16,579 nt of DNA from JBCDIQ01 sp039024295 (GTDB lineage Bacteria > Bacteroidota > Bacteroidia > J057): contig JBCDIQ010000092.1 of assembly GCA_039024295.1 (NCBI GenBank), positions 1-16,579 on the forward strand, written 5' to 3'. The position numbers and the translations under genes were made by a program. Shown one piece after another: positions 7,723 to 15,037 of the stretch. Below the pieces are notes generated by a model. It searched no databases. It was given only the letters and a program-made list of their open reading frames with translations, and had not been told where the DNA came from. Within the stretch, counting starts at the first letter, position 1; each line of letters opens with the position of its first letter.

Positions 7723-10006
7723 ATTGGTACCAATCGTCTGTAGGTTTTGAGTTCTGATTCAGCTTGTCGTCCAGGGGATTTTCTTCGCCTTCTTCCCTTA
7801 CGCAGGTCAGCTCCAGCTTCATCCCTTCCGGCTTTTCAAATCGCTCTTTGGGAATACCAATTGCCGGATCTTCATATACCCGCTTCATGTACAGTGCCCA
7901 AACTGGTAGTGCCATATGTGCCCCCTGCCCGAGCTTGATGCTGCGGAAGCGCATCTGACGGGAGGCTGCGCCTACCCAAACCCCGGATACCAGGTTAGGC
8001 GTCACACCAATGAACCATCCATCCGAATGGTTCTGAGTAGTACCGGTTTTACCGGCTATTTCATTGTTGAAGCCATACTTATAACGAAGTCGACCAGCCG
8101 TACCACCGGGCTCGTCCACAACGCCTTTCAACAGCTCTACCATGAGGTAGGCTTTTTCCTTGCTCAGCGCACGGCGGGTTTTGGGAACAAATTCTTCCAA
8201 TACATTTCCGTTACGGTCTTCAATCCGAGTGATGAATATTGGTTCAACCCAGGTGCCTTCATTGGCAAATGTTCCATATGCTCCGGTTATCTCGAGCACG
8301 TTTAAGTCAGTAGTGCCCAGACAGAGGGAAGGTACTTCTTCCAGCTTTGTCTTGATGCCCATCTCGTAGGCAGTCTTGGCCACACGGTTGGGGCCCAGTT
8401 CCTTCATTAAGCGAGCCGTGATCATATTGGTAGAGGTGGCCAACCCGTGTCTCAGGGTCATTTTTCCTCCGACCTTCCCATCCGCATTTTTAGGTGCCCA
8501 CACCACCTTGGTATCCTTATCTTCGAAAAATACCGGCTGATTTAACAGGAGGTCACACGGCTGGTATCCTGCATGATCAATGGCTGCGGTGTAAACGAAA
8601 GGCTTAAAGGTAGAACCTACCTGACGTTCTCCTTTGGCCACATGGTCATACATGAAGTGGCGATAATTAATCCCCCCAACCCATGCCTTCACATACCCTG
8701 ATACTGGATCAATGGACACAAAACCCACTTCCAGGAACCGAGCATAATGCTTGATAGAATCCATGGGGCTGAGCAGCGTGTCCCTCTCCCCCTGCCAGGT
8801 GAAGAGGTTCATCTTGACCTTGGTGTCGAATTCCTTCTTGATTTCTGCCTTTGACTTACCGGCCTTAATGGCATTTTTATACCGATTAGAACCTGTTTTA
8901 AGGGGTTCCAGAATGGAGGGATTACGTTTGTAGGGTTCCCGGCCCTTGATATGCTTATCAAACTCCTTTTGCAGGCTCGTCAGGTGCTCCTTCACTGCTT
9001 CTTCTGCATGATATTGCATGCGAGAATCCAGAGTAGTGTACACTTTTAATCCATCCGTGTACAAATCATACCCCCGCTTTTTTCCCCATGCTTTCAGGTA
9101 TTGGCGCACATGCTCACGAAAATAAGGGGCAAGCCCTGCGAGGTGACTCTGAGTCTGGGTTTGCTCCACCCCTAGCTCCAATGCCTTTAGGCTATCAATA
9201 TTGGTCGTGGTGGAATCAAGCAATCCATATTTTATCATTTGTTTGAACACCAAATTGCGTCGTTCCTTGGTCTTTTCAGGCTTTTTGTAAGGGTTGTAAT
9301 CTCCCTGCCCCTTTAACATACCAACAATTAGGGCTGATTCATGCAAGTCCAGGTCACGGGAACTTTTACCAAATAAACGCTGGGATGCCATCTCAATCCC
9401 ATACGCATTGCTGTAGATATTTACTGTGTTCAGGTAAGCGGTCAGTATTTCTTCTTTGGTGAATTTGCGCTCTAGAATGAACGAGACAATGATTTCCTTT
9501 ATCTTCCTGGTGGCAGTCTGCTTCATGCCAATAGCATTGAACAGGTTACGGGCAAGCTGCATGGTAATGGTACTTCCACCACTCCTAATGCCTTTAATAA
9601 TGTTTCGATAAAGAAGGCTTACTGCATTTTTAGGATCAAAGCCCGGATGTTGGTAAAACCGAATGTCCTCTGTGGCGATCAGTGCATCGATCACATGGGG
9701 AGAAACCTCATGTAGCTGAACATTGACCCGGTTCTTATCTGAATAATAATTCTGTAGTACCGCTCCGTCAGCCGAAATCAACTGAGTGGAGAGATCCGAC
9801 TGAGGGTTTTCTATTTGGTTAAGAGCAGGAATCGCCTGGATTGTCAGCACCACGAACCCGGCTACAGCAAGGAACACCACAACAATAAGTCCCCAAAAAA
9901 TCATTCGGGGAATCTTGTATGAGGACTTTTTTTTCGGTTCTGGAGAAGATTCAGGGGTTGCCACCGTGGAGTCGGTTGGGGTATGTTGATGCGCAGTATC
10001 GCTCAT
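7712..10006 (-). CDS. Class A penicillin-binding protein 1A (transglycosylase/transpeptidase)
   Basis: A 764-residue bifunctional peptidoglycan synthase. A short polar cytoplasmic tail (1-33) leads to one membrane anchor at about 35-60 (MIFWGLIVVVFLAVAGFVVL). The GT51 transglycosylase follows: ATEDIRFYQHPG with catalytic Glu113, GGSTITMQLARNLF at 143-156, and the helical FILERKFTKEEILTAYLN at 176-193. The transpeptidase domain has the SxxK motif at Ser465-Lys468 (GSTFKPF), SxN at Ser525-Asn527 and KTG at 653-655. It polymerises lipid II and crosslinks the strands on the outer face of the inner membrane. The acidic C-terminal tail (about 737-764) has no motif I recognise. The gene product resembles PBP1A (mrcA/ponA type); I give no symbol because naming varies in this phylum. 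A candidate promoter lies at 10073-10104. Confidence 0.96.
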   Translation of the reverse strand: MSDTAHQHTPTDSTVATPESSPEPKKKSSYKIPRMIFWGLIVVVFLAVAGFVVLTIQAIPALNQIENPQSDLSTQLISADGAVLQNYYSDKNRVNVQLHEVSPHVIDALIATEDIRFYQHPGFDPKNAVSLLYRNIIKGIRSGGSTITMQLARNLFNAIGMKQTATRKIKEIIVSFILERKFTKEEILTAYLNTVNIYSNAYGIEMASQRLFGKSSRDLDLHESALIVGMLKGQGDYNPYKKPEKTKERRNLVFKQMIKYGLLDSTTTNIDSLKALELGVEQTQTQSHLAGLAPYFREHVRQYLKAWGKKRGYDLYTDGLKVYTTLDSRMQYHAEEAVKEHLTSLQKEFDKHIKGREPYKRNPSILEPLKTGSNRYKNAIKAGKSKAEIKKEFDTKVKMNLFTWQGERDTLLSPMDSIKHYARFLEVGFVSIDPVSGYVKAWVGGINYRHFMYDHVAKGERQVGSTFKPFVYTAAIDHAGYQPCDLLLNQPVFFEDKDTKVVWAPKNADGKVGGKMTLRHGLATSTNMITARLMKELGPNRVAKTAYEMGIKTKLEEVPSLCLGTTDLNVLEITGAYGTFANEGTWVEPIFITRIEDRNGNVLEEFVPKTRRALSKEKAYLMVELLKGVVDEPGGTAGRLRYKYGFNNEIAGKTGTTQNHSDGWFIGVTPNLVSGVWVGAASRQMRFRSIKLGQGAHMALPVWALYMKRVYEDPAIGIPKERFEKPEGMKLELTCVREEGEENPLDDKLNQNSKPTDDWYQYEN

Positions 10007-10072
10007 GTCAAGTGATTGGAGAATAGGCTTTCAAGTAAAAAACTTGCGTATCTGCTTGCCCAGGTTTTAACG

Positions 10073-10104
10073 GTAAATTACCGATTAAGTTCCCTAAAAA
10101 CAAA
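10073..10104 (-). promoter_or_regulatory. Candidate promoter for PBP1A-uvrC
   Basis: On the minus strand this reads TTTG, 20 bases, TAATTTAC, close to the Bacteroidota promoter TTTG/TTG N17-23 TAnnTTTG with one mismatch in the -7 element. It would give a leader of about 60 bases before the PBP1A ATG at 10006. The -7 box lies inside a perfect 13-base palindrome (10071-10083, CGGTAA-A-TTACCG), which might be an operator. Prediction by eye only. Confidence 0.4.
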
Positions 10105-10123
10105 GTGAAGGCCCGCCTCAATT

Positions 10124-10207
10124 ATGCGATAAAGGCTGTTCTTATGTGCGTACCCATGCCAGAAACACGAGGGGCAGTCACCTTGGCCTGATAGCCACCT
10201 ATCGCAT
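10124..10207. repeat. Long interrupted inverted repeat between receiver gene and PBP1A
   Basis: ATGCGATA at 10124-10131 pairs perfectly with TATCGCAT at 10200-10207. After a small internal loop, GGCTGTT (10134-10140) pairs with GATAGCC (10190-10196), allowing two G-U pairs on the plus strand. The 49-base loop contains a smaller TGCC/GGCA hairpin (10157-10160 with 10173-10176). Both flanking genes are on the minus strand, so it lies after the receiver gene and before the PBP1A promoter. It could be a 3' structure, a small RNA or chance; no U-run marks it as a standard terminator. Confidence 0.4.
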
Positions 10208-10262
10208 GGGGCTTAATCCGTGCTTGGGATTGTTTGGAGTGTAGCTATCAATTGATTAATCG

Positions 10263-10652
10263 TTAACACTTAATTCCAAATGCCATGGCATTCATCAAGC
10301 TTGTTTTCAATTGATAAGATAAAAACGGTTTGGGAAGGAAGGTGACATTGGGTTGGCGGACCAAAGGGGTGGGAATCTCAGATTCCCGCACACCGGAAAA
10401 AAGTACAACGGGAAGTTCCGATTTTATCCGAACTCGACGGATTAGCTGAATGCCCGTCATCCTGCCTTCGAGGTGAACATTGACAATCAGGGCATCGGGC
10501 GGGTTATCCCCGATCGTTCTCAGGGCCTCCTTCCCGGATGTGACAACCCCGGTTACTGAGCAGCCCAATTGCTCTATTTTTTGGAACAGGTGTGCAGCAA
10601 TGATAGGATTATCCTCCACAATCAGGACACAACAGGGGCATTTTTCTTCCAT
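10263..10652 (-). CDS. Single-domain receiver with Asn at the phosphoacceptor site
   Basis: The open frame reaches 10748, but its first codon there is TTG. I prefer the ATG at 10650-10652, which gives 129 residues, just the length of one receiver domain. The fold is recognisable: LIVEDNP with Glu13/Asp14, switch Ser86 in VVLFSG, and Lys108 in FLPKPF. The position normally held by the phosphorylated Asp is Asn58 in ALIVNVHLEG (codon AAT). No output domain follows. In receivers generally, Asp-to-Asn blocks phosphorylation, so this is probably a pseudo-receiver acting by protein contact. There is no adjacent kinase on the same strand. It is divergent from the SAM hydrolase gene. The longer TTG-initiated form, adding 32 residues with no visible domain, cannot be excluded. 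Confidence 0.82.
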   Translation of the reverse strand: MEEKCPCCVLIVEDNPIIAAHLFQKIEQLGCSVTGVVTSGKEALRTIGDNPPDALIVNVHLEGRMTGIQLIRRVRIKSELPVVLFSGVRESEIPTPLVRQPNVTFLPKPFLSYQLKTSLMNAMAFGIKC

Positions 10653-10722
10653 GATCTGTTTGCTTGTAGTCAAGAGATTCCGAAAACCGGAGGGAATCCG
10701 ATGAATAATGGAAAAGGGTTTA

Positions 10723-10737
10723 TTCGCCCAAGGCGAA
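10723..10737. repeat. Small perfect hairpin in the receiver gene leader
   Basis: TTCGCC and GGCGAA flank a three-base loop. A second inverted repeat, GATTCC at 10676-10681 with GGAATC at 10693-10698, lies between this hairpin and the preferred ATG at 10652. If transcription starts near 10757, both would lie in an untranslated leader of about 105 bases. If the TTG at 10748 is used, they are coding instead. Confidence 0.4.
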
Positions 10738-10763
10738 ATGACGTACAAGCTTTTGGGGTATCA

Positions 10764-10792
10764 CAAACATAGAATAGCCTGATCAATTACAA
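10764..10792 (-). promoter_or_regulatory. Candidate promoter of the receiver gene
   Basis: On the minus strand this reads TTG, 18 bases, TATGTTTG: a full match to the Bacteroidota TTG N17-23 TAnnTTTG consensus and the best such site I found in the window. Transcription would begin around 10757, about 105 bases before the preferred ATG or about 10 bases before the alternative TTG start. Confidence 0.5.
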
Positions 10793-10921
10793 CAGGTAGG
10801 ATGTCCGAAGGGAGGGTTTGAATGTCCCAATGACTTCGAACCTTTTCCGAAGATTCAGGCAGAGGGGGTTTCTTTGAATTGTGTACATTGAGGATGTCCA
10901 ACATACATTATTCCACTTCAA

Positions 10922-11695
10922 ATGAGTATACCTTCCATCGTCCTGCTCACAGATTTTGGCCAAAAAGATGGATTCATTGGCACCATGAAAGGAGTAATTC
11001 AGGGGATATGTCCAGGCGCCCATGTCATTGACCTGACCCACGACCTGCCTCCTCAGTCTATTTCCGCTGCGCAGTTTGTGTTGTGGAACAGTTACAAATT
11101 CTTCCCGAAAGACACCATTTTCTGCTGCGTGGTCGATCCGGGTGTGGGCGGTGACCGTCCCATTCTCGCAGTTCAAACTGAGAAGTATGTATTCATTGCC
11201 CCTGATAATGGCCTGTTGGACTTCGTACTCAGCGAAGAGCGACCCCGATTCATTCTGAGGGTTGAAAATCCAAAGGTGATGTTATCTGGCATCAGTCAAA
11301 CCTTTCACGGGAGAGATATATTCGCGCCAACTGCAGCACATTTGGCAGCGGGTTTTCTATACACACAACTTGGTCCTGTGCATTCCTGGTCGGCTCCGAC
11401 ATCTCCATTTCTAGTGCCTACAGCGCCAGGAGTTTTTGACCTTAACGTTCTCCACATTGACCATTTCGGCAACCTCATCACGAATTTGAAATTACCGCTT
11501 GATGCTTCTCTCGAGCTTGAATCTGTCACCTGGAAAGGAAACAGCCTCAACAGACTGGTAAAGAGTTACAATGAGGTGGCTAAAGGCGAATTGCTGGCGA
11601 TCCATGGAAGTCATGGACTGTTGGAAATTGCCTGCAATCAGGGACGGGCGGTTGATTTGGTGGAGGCCGCTGGAATGAAGGTAAACATACAATGA
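10922..11695 (+). CDS. SAM hydroxide adenosyltransferase (DUF62 family)
   Basis: A 257-residue member of the DUF62/SAM hydrolase family, relatives of fluorinase that use water instead of halide to split S-adenosylmethionine into adenosine and methionine. Visible family features are LLTDFGQKDGFIGTMKG at 8-24, IDLTHDLPPQ at 36-45, VVDPGVGGDRP at 70-80, IAPDNGLL at 92-99, TFHGRDIFAPTAAH at 127-140 and HIDHFGNLITN at 178-188. Asp72, Arg79 and His129 fit the Asp-Arg-His water-activating triad known from archaeal homologues, which argues for hydrolase and against halogenase activity. The length is typical and the protein is probably cytoplasmic. The ATG at 10922 starts directly on the first strand. 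A histidine kinase follows 112 bases downstream on the same strand; any functional link is unclear. Confidence 0.93.
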   Translation: MSIPSIVLLTDFGQKDGFIGTMKGVIQGICPGAHVIDLTHDLPPQSISAAQFVLWNSYKFFPKDTIFCCVVDPGVGGDRPILAVQTEKYVFIAPDNGLLDFVLSEERPRFILRVENPKVMLSGISQTFHGRDIFAPTAAHLAAGFLYTQLGPVHSWSAPTSPFLVPTAPGVFDLNVLHIDHFGNLITNLKLPLDASLELESVTWKGNSLNRLVKSYNEVAKGELLAIHGSHGLLEIACNQGRAVDLVEAAGMKVNIQ

Positions 11696-11807
11696 ACCTG
11701 ATTTTTGGAGTTTCAGGTGGAAAAATTGCCATTATGTAAAAGTTGTCTAAAGTTGATTCGAAGCTACCGGTTGCCTTTCCCTTTCCCCATAATCCGTATC
11801 TTGGGAC

Positions 11808-13205
11808 ATGTTTACGCGAAGATTTCGGATCAATGTGGCCGCAAGGTCCGTACTTTTGGGGCTGGCTTGCCTGGTACTTGCCTATACCTTGCTTACCCTG
11901 GAAGAAAGAGGCTGGTTCATGGCAGTGGTGTTTGCTGGGGTGGCCGTCGCAGGGTTAATCATTGAGTTGGTTCGTTATGTTGAGAAAACCAACCGGGACC
12001 TGACCAGCTTTTTGTATGCGATAAAATACCAGGACTTCACGCAGAACTTCACCTCACTGGGAAGAGGGGGGACACATGACAGCCTGCGCGATGCCTTCAA
12101 TTCCATTGTGCATGCTTATCAGAACCTCCGGGCAGAAAAAGAATCTCACTACCAGTACCTCCAAACAGTCGTTCAGCACGTAAAAGTGGCGCTGCTGTGT
12201 TTCAAACTAGATGGGGAGATCGAACTGATGAATGATGCCGCAGGAGACCTCCTCCGCAGACCCTACCTCAATACCCTTTCAGGACTGGAGCGTACACACC
12301 CAAAACTGTACACAGCCATTCAGGCTATTCGTCCTGGAGAGAAAAAACTGGTTGAAATCCAGGTCCAGCAAGACCTCCTACAGTTGAGCCTTCAATGCAC
12401 CACCTTCAAATTGCAGGAAGAGGCTTACAAACTCGTTTCGCTTCAGAATATTCAGTCAGAGCTGGAGAAACAGGAAGTAGACACCTGGCAGAAGTTGATC
12501 CGCGTCCTAACGCATGAAATCATGAACTCGGTTACGCCCATTATTTCCCTTACTGGTGCCATCAATGACCTCCTGGAAGATGAAACAGGAGCTCCTGTTT
12601 CCATTGACTCGCTCGATGAAGAGGACATAGAAGACATTCACCAGGGGATTCGAACGGTGCAAAATAGAAGCAAAGGCATGCTCCATTTTGTTCGGGCGTA
12701 CCGCAGCCTGACCAATATTCAGCAGCCGGAATTCACCCAGGTTTCGGTTGAGGAAATGATGGAAAGCCTGCAAACCCTTTTCCAACCCGAACTGCGCAAA
12801 CGCAACATTAAATTGAAAATGGAGGTAGGAGAAGCCCTATTTGTCCGTGCCGACCGCGAGCTGTTGGAGCAAGTCCTGATTAATCTCATCAAAAATGGAA
12901 TGGAGGCTCTCGAAGGTCGAGCCAAACCCACCTTAACCCTGGAAGCTTCGAATCTGGAAGCAGGCAAGGTCGCCATTCGTGTAAAAGACAATGGAGCAGG
13001 TATCCCGGCGGAGTTTCGGCAACAAGTATTCATTCCATTTTTCACCACCAAGAAGAAAGGCTCTGGTATTGGGCTGAGCCTCTCCCGACAAATCATGCAG
13101 TTGCACGAGGGTGCCATCAAGCTTGAAACGGAACCTGAAAAAGGGACGGTGTTTACGCTGGTGTTGCCGGAATCCCTACCGCAACCTAATCCCCAGATCC
13201 GCTAA
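11808..13205 (+). CDS. Membrane sensor histidine kinase, NtrY-like
   Basis: A 465-residue sensor kinase. Two membrane helices (about 12-30 and 36-55) enclose only a few residues, so there is almost no periplasmic sensor. A linker at about 60-115 and a PAS-like domain at 116-215 (VVQHVKVALLCFKLDGEIEL) resemble the NtrY arrangement, implying an intracellular or membrane cue. The kinase core has the H-box LIRVLTHEIMNSVTPI with His236, N-box LINLIKNGMEAL with Asn363, DNGAGIP at 394-400, FFTTKKKG at 411-418 and SGIGLSLS at 419-426. Phosphotransfer would go from His236 to a response regulator Asp. No NtrX-type regulator is adjacent. The ATG at 11808 is preceded by GGGAC. The 3' end overlaps the convergent aspS gene by 30 bases. 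Confidence 0.93.
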   Translation: MFTRRFRINVAARSVLLGLACLVLAYTLLTLEERGWFMAVVFAGVAVAGLIIELVRYVEKTNRDLTSFLYAIKYQDFTQNFTSLGRGGTHDSLRDAFNSIVHAYQNLRAEKESHYQYLQTVVQHVKVALLCFKLDGEIELMNDAAGDLLRRPYLNTLSGLERTHPKLYTAIQAIRPGEKKLVEIQVQQDLLQLSLQCTTFKLQEEAYKLVSLQNIQSELEKQEVDTWQKLIRVLTHEIMNSVTPIISLTGAINDLLEDETGAPVSIDSLDEEDIEDIHQGIRTVQNRSKGMLHFVRAYRSLTNIQQPEFTQVSVEEMMESLQTLFQPELRKRNIKLKMEVGEALFVRADRELLEQVLINLIKNGMEALEGRAKPTLTLEASNLEAGKVAIRVKDNGAGIPAEFRQQVFIPFFTTKKKGSGIGLSLSRQIMQLHEGAIKLETEPEKGTVFTLVLPESLPQPNPQIR

Positions 13206-14942
13206 CGCATCATCTGGTACGCCTGCGGGCGCATCCATCATCAGGTCGCGGCCACCAGCCGTTTTTGGGAAAGGGATCACATCCCGGATGCTGCTTTCGC
13301 CTGCCATGAGCATAACCCAACGGTCGAGGCCAAATGCACATCCACCGTGAGGAGGAGCTCCATATTCGAATGCGCGCAACATAAAGCCAAATTTGGCTTC
13401 TTTTTCTTCTTCCGAAAGCCCAAGTATGTCAAAGATTTTGCCCTGAACTTCCCGGTCATGGATACGCACACTTCCACTCATGATTTCGCTGCCGTTCATC
13501 ACCATGTCGTAGCTCTGGGCCACCACGCGGCGAGGGTCACTTTCGAGGTACTGCAAATCTTCGGGGCGTGGCATACAAAACGGGTGGTGGGCAAACGTCA
13601 GCTTGCCAGTCTCCTCATCTTCCTCAAAGAGCGGGAAATCCACCACGAAGAATACAGACCATTTATTCGGGTCAATCCAGTTTTCCTGCTTGGCCATGTG
13701 AAGGCGAAGGTTTCCCAGCACTTTGCGGGCCTTGCCCACCAGCTTATCCGCTACGATCAAGAGCAAGTCTCCGGGTTTCGCCTCTGCGGCCTCACCGATT
13801 TTCTTCAGATGCTCAGGGGTAAAGAATTTATCTACCGAAGACTTGACGGTGCCATCTTCGTTGTATTTGACATACACCAGACCTGTGCCGCCGATCTTGG
13901 GGTCTTTGACCCACTTGATGAGCTTGTCGAGCTGCTTGCGGGTGTAGGAAGCGCATCCAGGCGCCACAATTCCAGCAATCAACCCTTTTCCATCGATAAT
14001 ACTATTAAATACCCCAAACTCAGTCCCAGCAACATGCTCATTTAAGTCTACTATGGGAGAACCAAACCGTAAATCTGGCTTATCAGATCCATACAGGCGA
14101 ATGGCATCCGCATAGGTCATGCGTGGCAGCTCAGGCAGCTCCACGCCGATGGTTTCCCGGAATACATGTTTCACCATGCCGCCAAAGGTGCGCAGCACAT
14201 CTTCCTGGTTCACAAATGACATCTCACAGTCTACCTGGGTAAACTCCGGCTGGCGGTCACCCCGGAAGTCCTCGTCCCGAAAGCATTTCACGATCTGGTA
14301 ATAGCGGTCCATTCCCGCTACCATAAGCAACTGCTTCAGGATTTGAGGCGACTGCGGCAGGGCATAAAAGCTGCCGTGATGCAAGCGAGAAGGCACCACA
14401 AAGTCACGCGCACCTTCTGGCGTTGACTTGATGAAAAATGGCGTTTCTACCTCCACAAAGCTCATGCTGTCGAGGTATTCCCGTACTGCCCTCATGGTTT
14501 TGGCGCGCAACATGAGGTTCTCGGCCATCTTGGGCCTGCGAATGTCCAGGTAACGGTACTCCATCCGCAATTCCTCGCCTCCGTCCGTGTCATTCTCGAT
14601 TTTGAAGGGCGGTAGTTCCGCCGCGTTCAGCAGGTAAATGCTAGCTGGAATGATTTCAATGTGTCCAGTAGGAATTTTGTCATTCTTGCTTTCCCGTTCT
14701 ACCACTTCCCCCGTTACCGCCAGGACAAACTCACGGCCAAATGCCTGTGCTTGGGCATAAATCTCGGGAAGCACATCTGACTTAATAGACACCTGGGTAA
14801 TGCCATATCTGTCCCGTAAATCGAGGAAGAGGATATATCCCAGGTCACGGGTTTTTTGTACCCAGCCACAGAGGGTAACGGTCTGACCAATATGTTCGGC
14901 ACGGAGTTCACCGCAATTATGGGTGCGCAGAGCTGTTTGCAT
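13176..14942 (-). CDS. aspS: Aspartyl-tRNA synthetase
   Basis: A 588-residue class IIb aminoacyl-tRNA synthetase of bacterial type that charges tRNA-Asp with aspartate. The N-terminal OB fold binding the anticodon covers about 1-110 (VTLCGWVQKTRDLG). The catalytic domain has EVETPFF at 164-170, motif 2 at 220-238 (CFRDEDFRGDRQPEFTQVD) and motif 3 at 533-541 (GGCAFGLDR). The large insertion (about 295-415) is the GAD-type domain of bacterial enzymes. Leu34 in RDLG matches discriminating enzymes such as that of E. coli, where tRNA-Asn-mischarging enzymes carry His; this suggests, without proving, charging of tRNA-Asp only. The C terminus (KTAGGRDLMMDAPAGV) is typical. The gene is divergent from the glycosyltransferase gene across 95 bases containing a perfect inverted repeat. 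Confidence 0.98.
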   Translation of the reverse strand: MQTALRTHNCGELRAEHIGQTVTLCGWVQKTRDLGYILFLDLRDRYGITQVSIKSDVLPEIYAQAQAFGREFVLAVTGEVVERESKNDKIPTGHIEIIPASIYLLNAAELPPFKIENDTDGGEELRMEYRYLDIRRPKMAENLMLRAKTMRAVREYLDSMSFVEVETPFFIKSTPEGARDFVVPSRLHHGSFYALPQSPQILKQLLMVAGMDRYYQIVKCFRDEDFRGDRQPEFTQVDCEMSFVNQEDVLRTFGGMVKHVFRETIGVELPELPRMTYADAIRLYGSDKPDLRFGSPIVDLNEHVAGTEFGVFNSIIDGKGLIAGIVAPGCASYTRKQLDKLIKWVKDPKIGGTGLVYVKYNEDGTVKSSVDKFFTPEHLKKIGEAAEAKPGDLLLIVADKLVGKARKVLGNLRLHMAKQENWIDPNKWSVFFVVDFPLFEEDEETGKLTFAHHPFCMPRPEDLQYLESDPRRVVAQSYDMVMNGSEIMSGSVRIHDREVQGKIFDILGLSEEEKEAKFGFMLRAFEYGAPPHGGCAFGLDRWVMLMAGESSIRDVIPFPKTAGGRDLMMDAPAGVPDDALADLGIRLR

Positions 14943-14983
14943 GAAACTACTGAATGGAAATTGTCGATTGCTGAAACGAGCGG

Positions 14984-15020
14984 CAAGTTAGGCAATGTTT
15001 TGTAGAAATCGCCTAACTTG
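14984..15020. repeat. Perfect 10-bp inverted repeat between divergent aspS and glycosyltransferase genes
   Basis: CAAGTTAGGC at 14984-14993 and GCCTAACTTG at 15011-15020 are exact reverse complements separated by 17 bases. Each arm reads TAACTTG outward toward the gene on its side, one base short of the -7 consensus TAnnTTTG. It may be an operator or part of a bidirectional promoter. It argues against the GTG at 15020 as the glycosyltransferase start, because that codon begins on the last base of the right arm. Confidence 0.6.
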
Positions 15021-15037
15021 TGGCCCAATTCTGTCAC

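Noticed and set aside
10168..10200. Minus-strand GGCCAAGGTGACTGCC resembling the B12 box of a cobalamin riboswitch
   Set aside because: Several mismatches from the consensus, none of the other conserved riboswitch elements nearby, and no cobalamin-related gene downstream.
10787..11176. 129-codon minus-strand open frame crossing the SAM hydrolase start
   Set aside because: It is antisense to the conserved start of the DUF62 gene, has low-complexity non-family sequence and no plausible start context.
11696..11718. ACCTGA / TCAGGT hairpin after the SAM hydrolase gene as a terminator
   Set aside because: The stem is only six pairs with an 11-base loop, and no run of T follows.
12640..12665. Minus-strand stretch resembling a tRNA T-arm (GTTCGAATCCC-like)
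   Set aside because: It lies inside the histidine kinase reading frame, and no matching acceptor or anticodon arms are present.
13347..14045. 232-codon plus-strand open frame opposite aspS
   Set aside because: It is entirely antisense to well-conserved aspS domains and shows no recognisable motif; it reflects aspS codon usage.
15020..15037. GTG start for the glycosyltransferase at 15020
   Set aside because: It begins on the end of the inverted repeat and adds six residues without homologous character; the ATG at 15038 precedes the first predicted strand.
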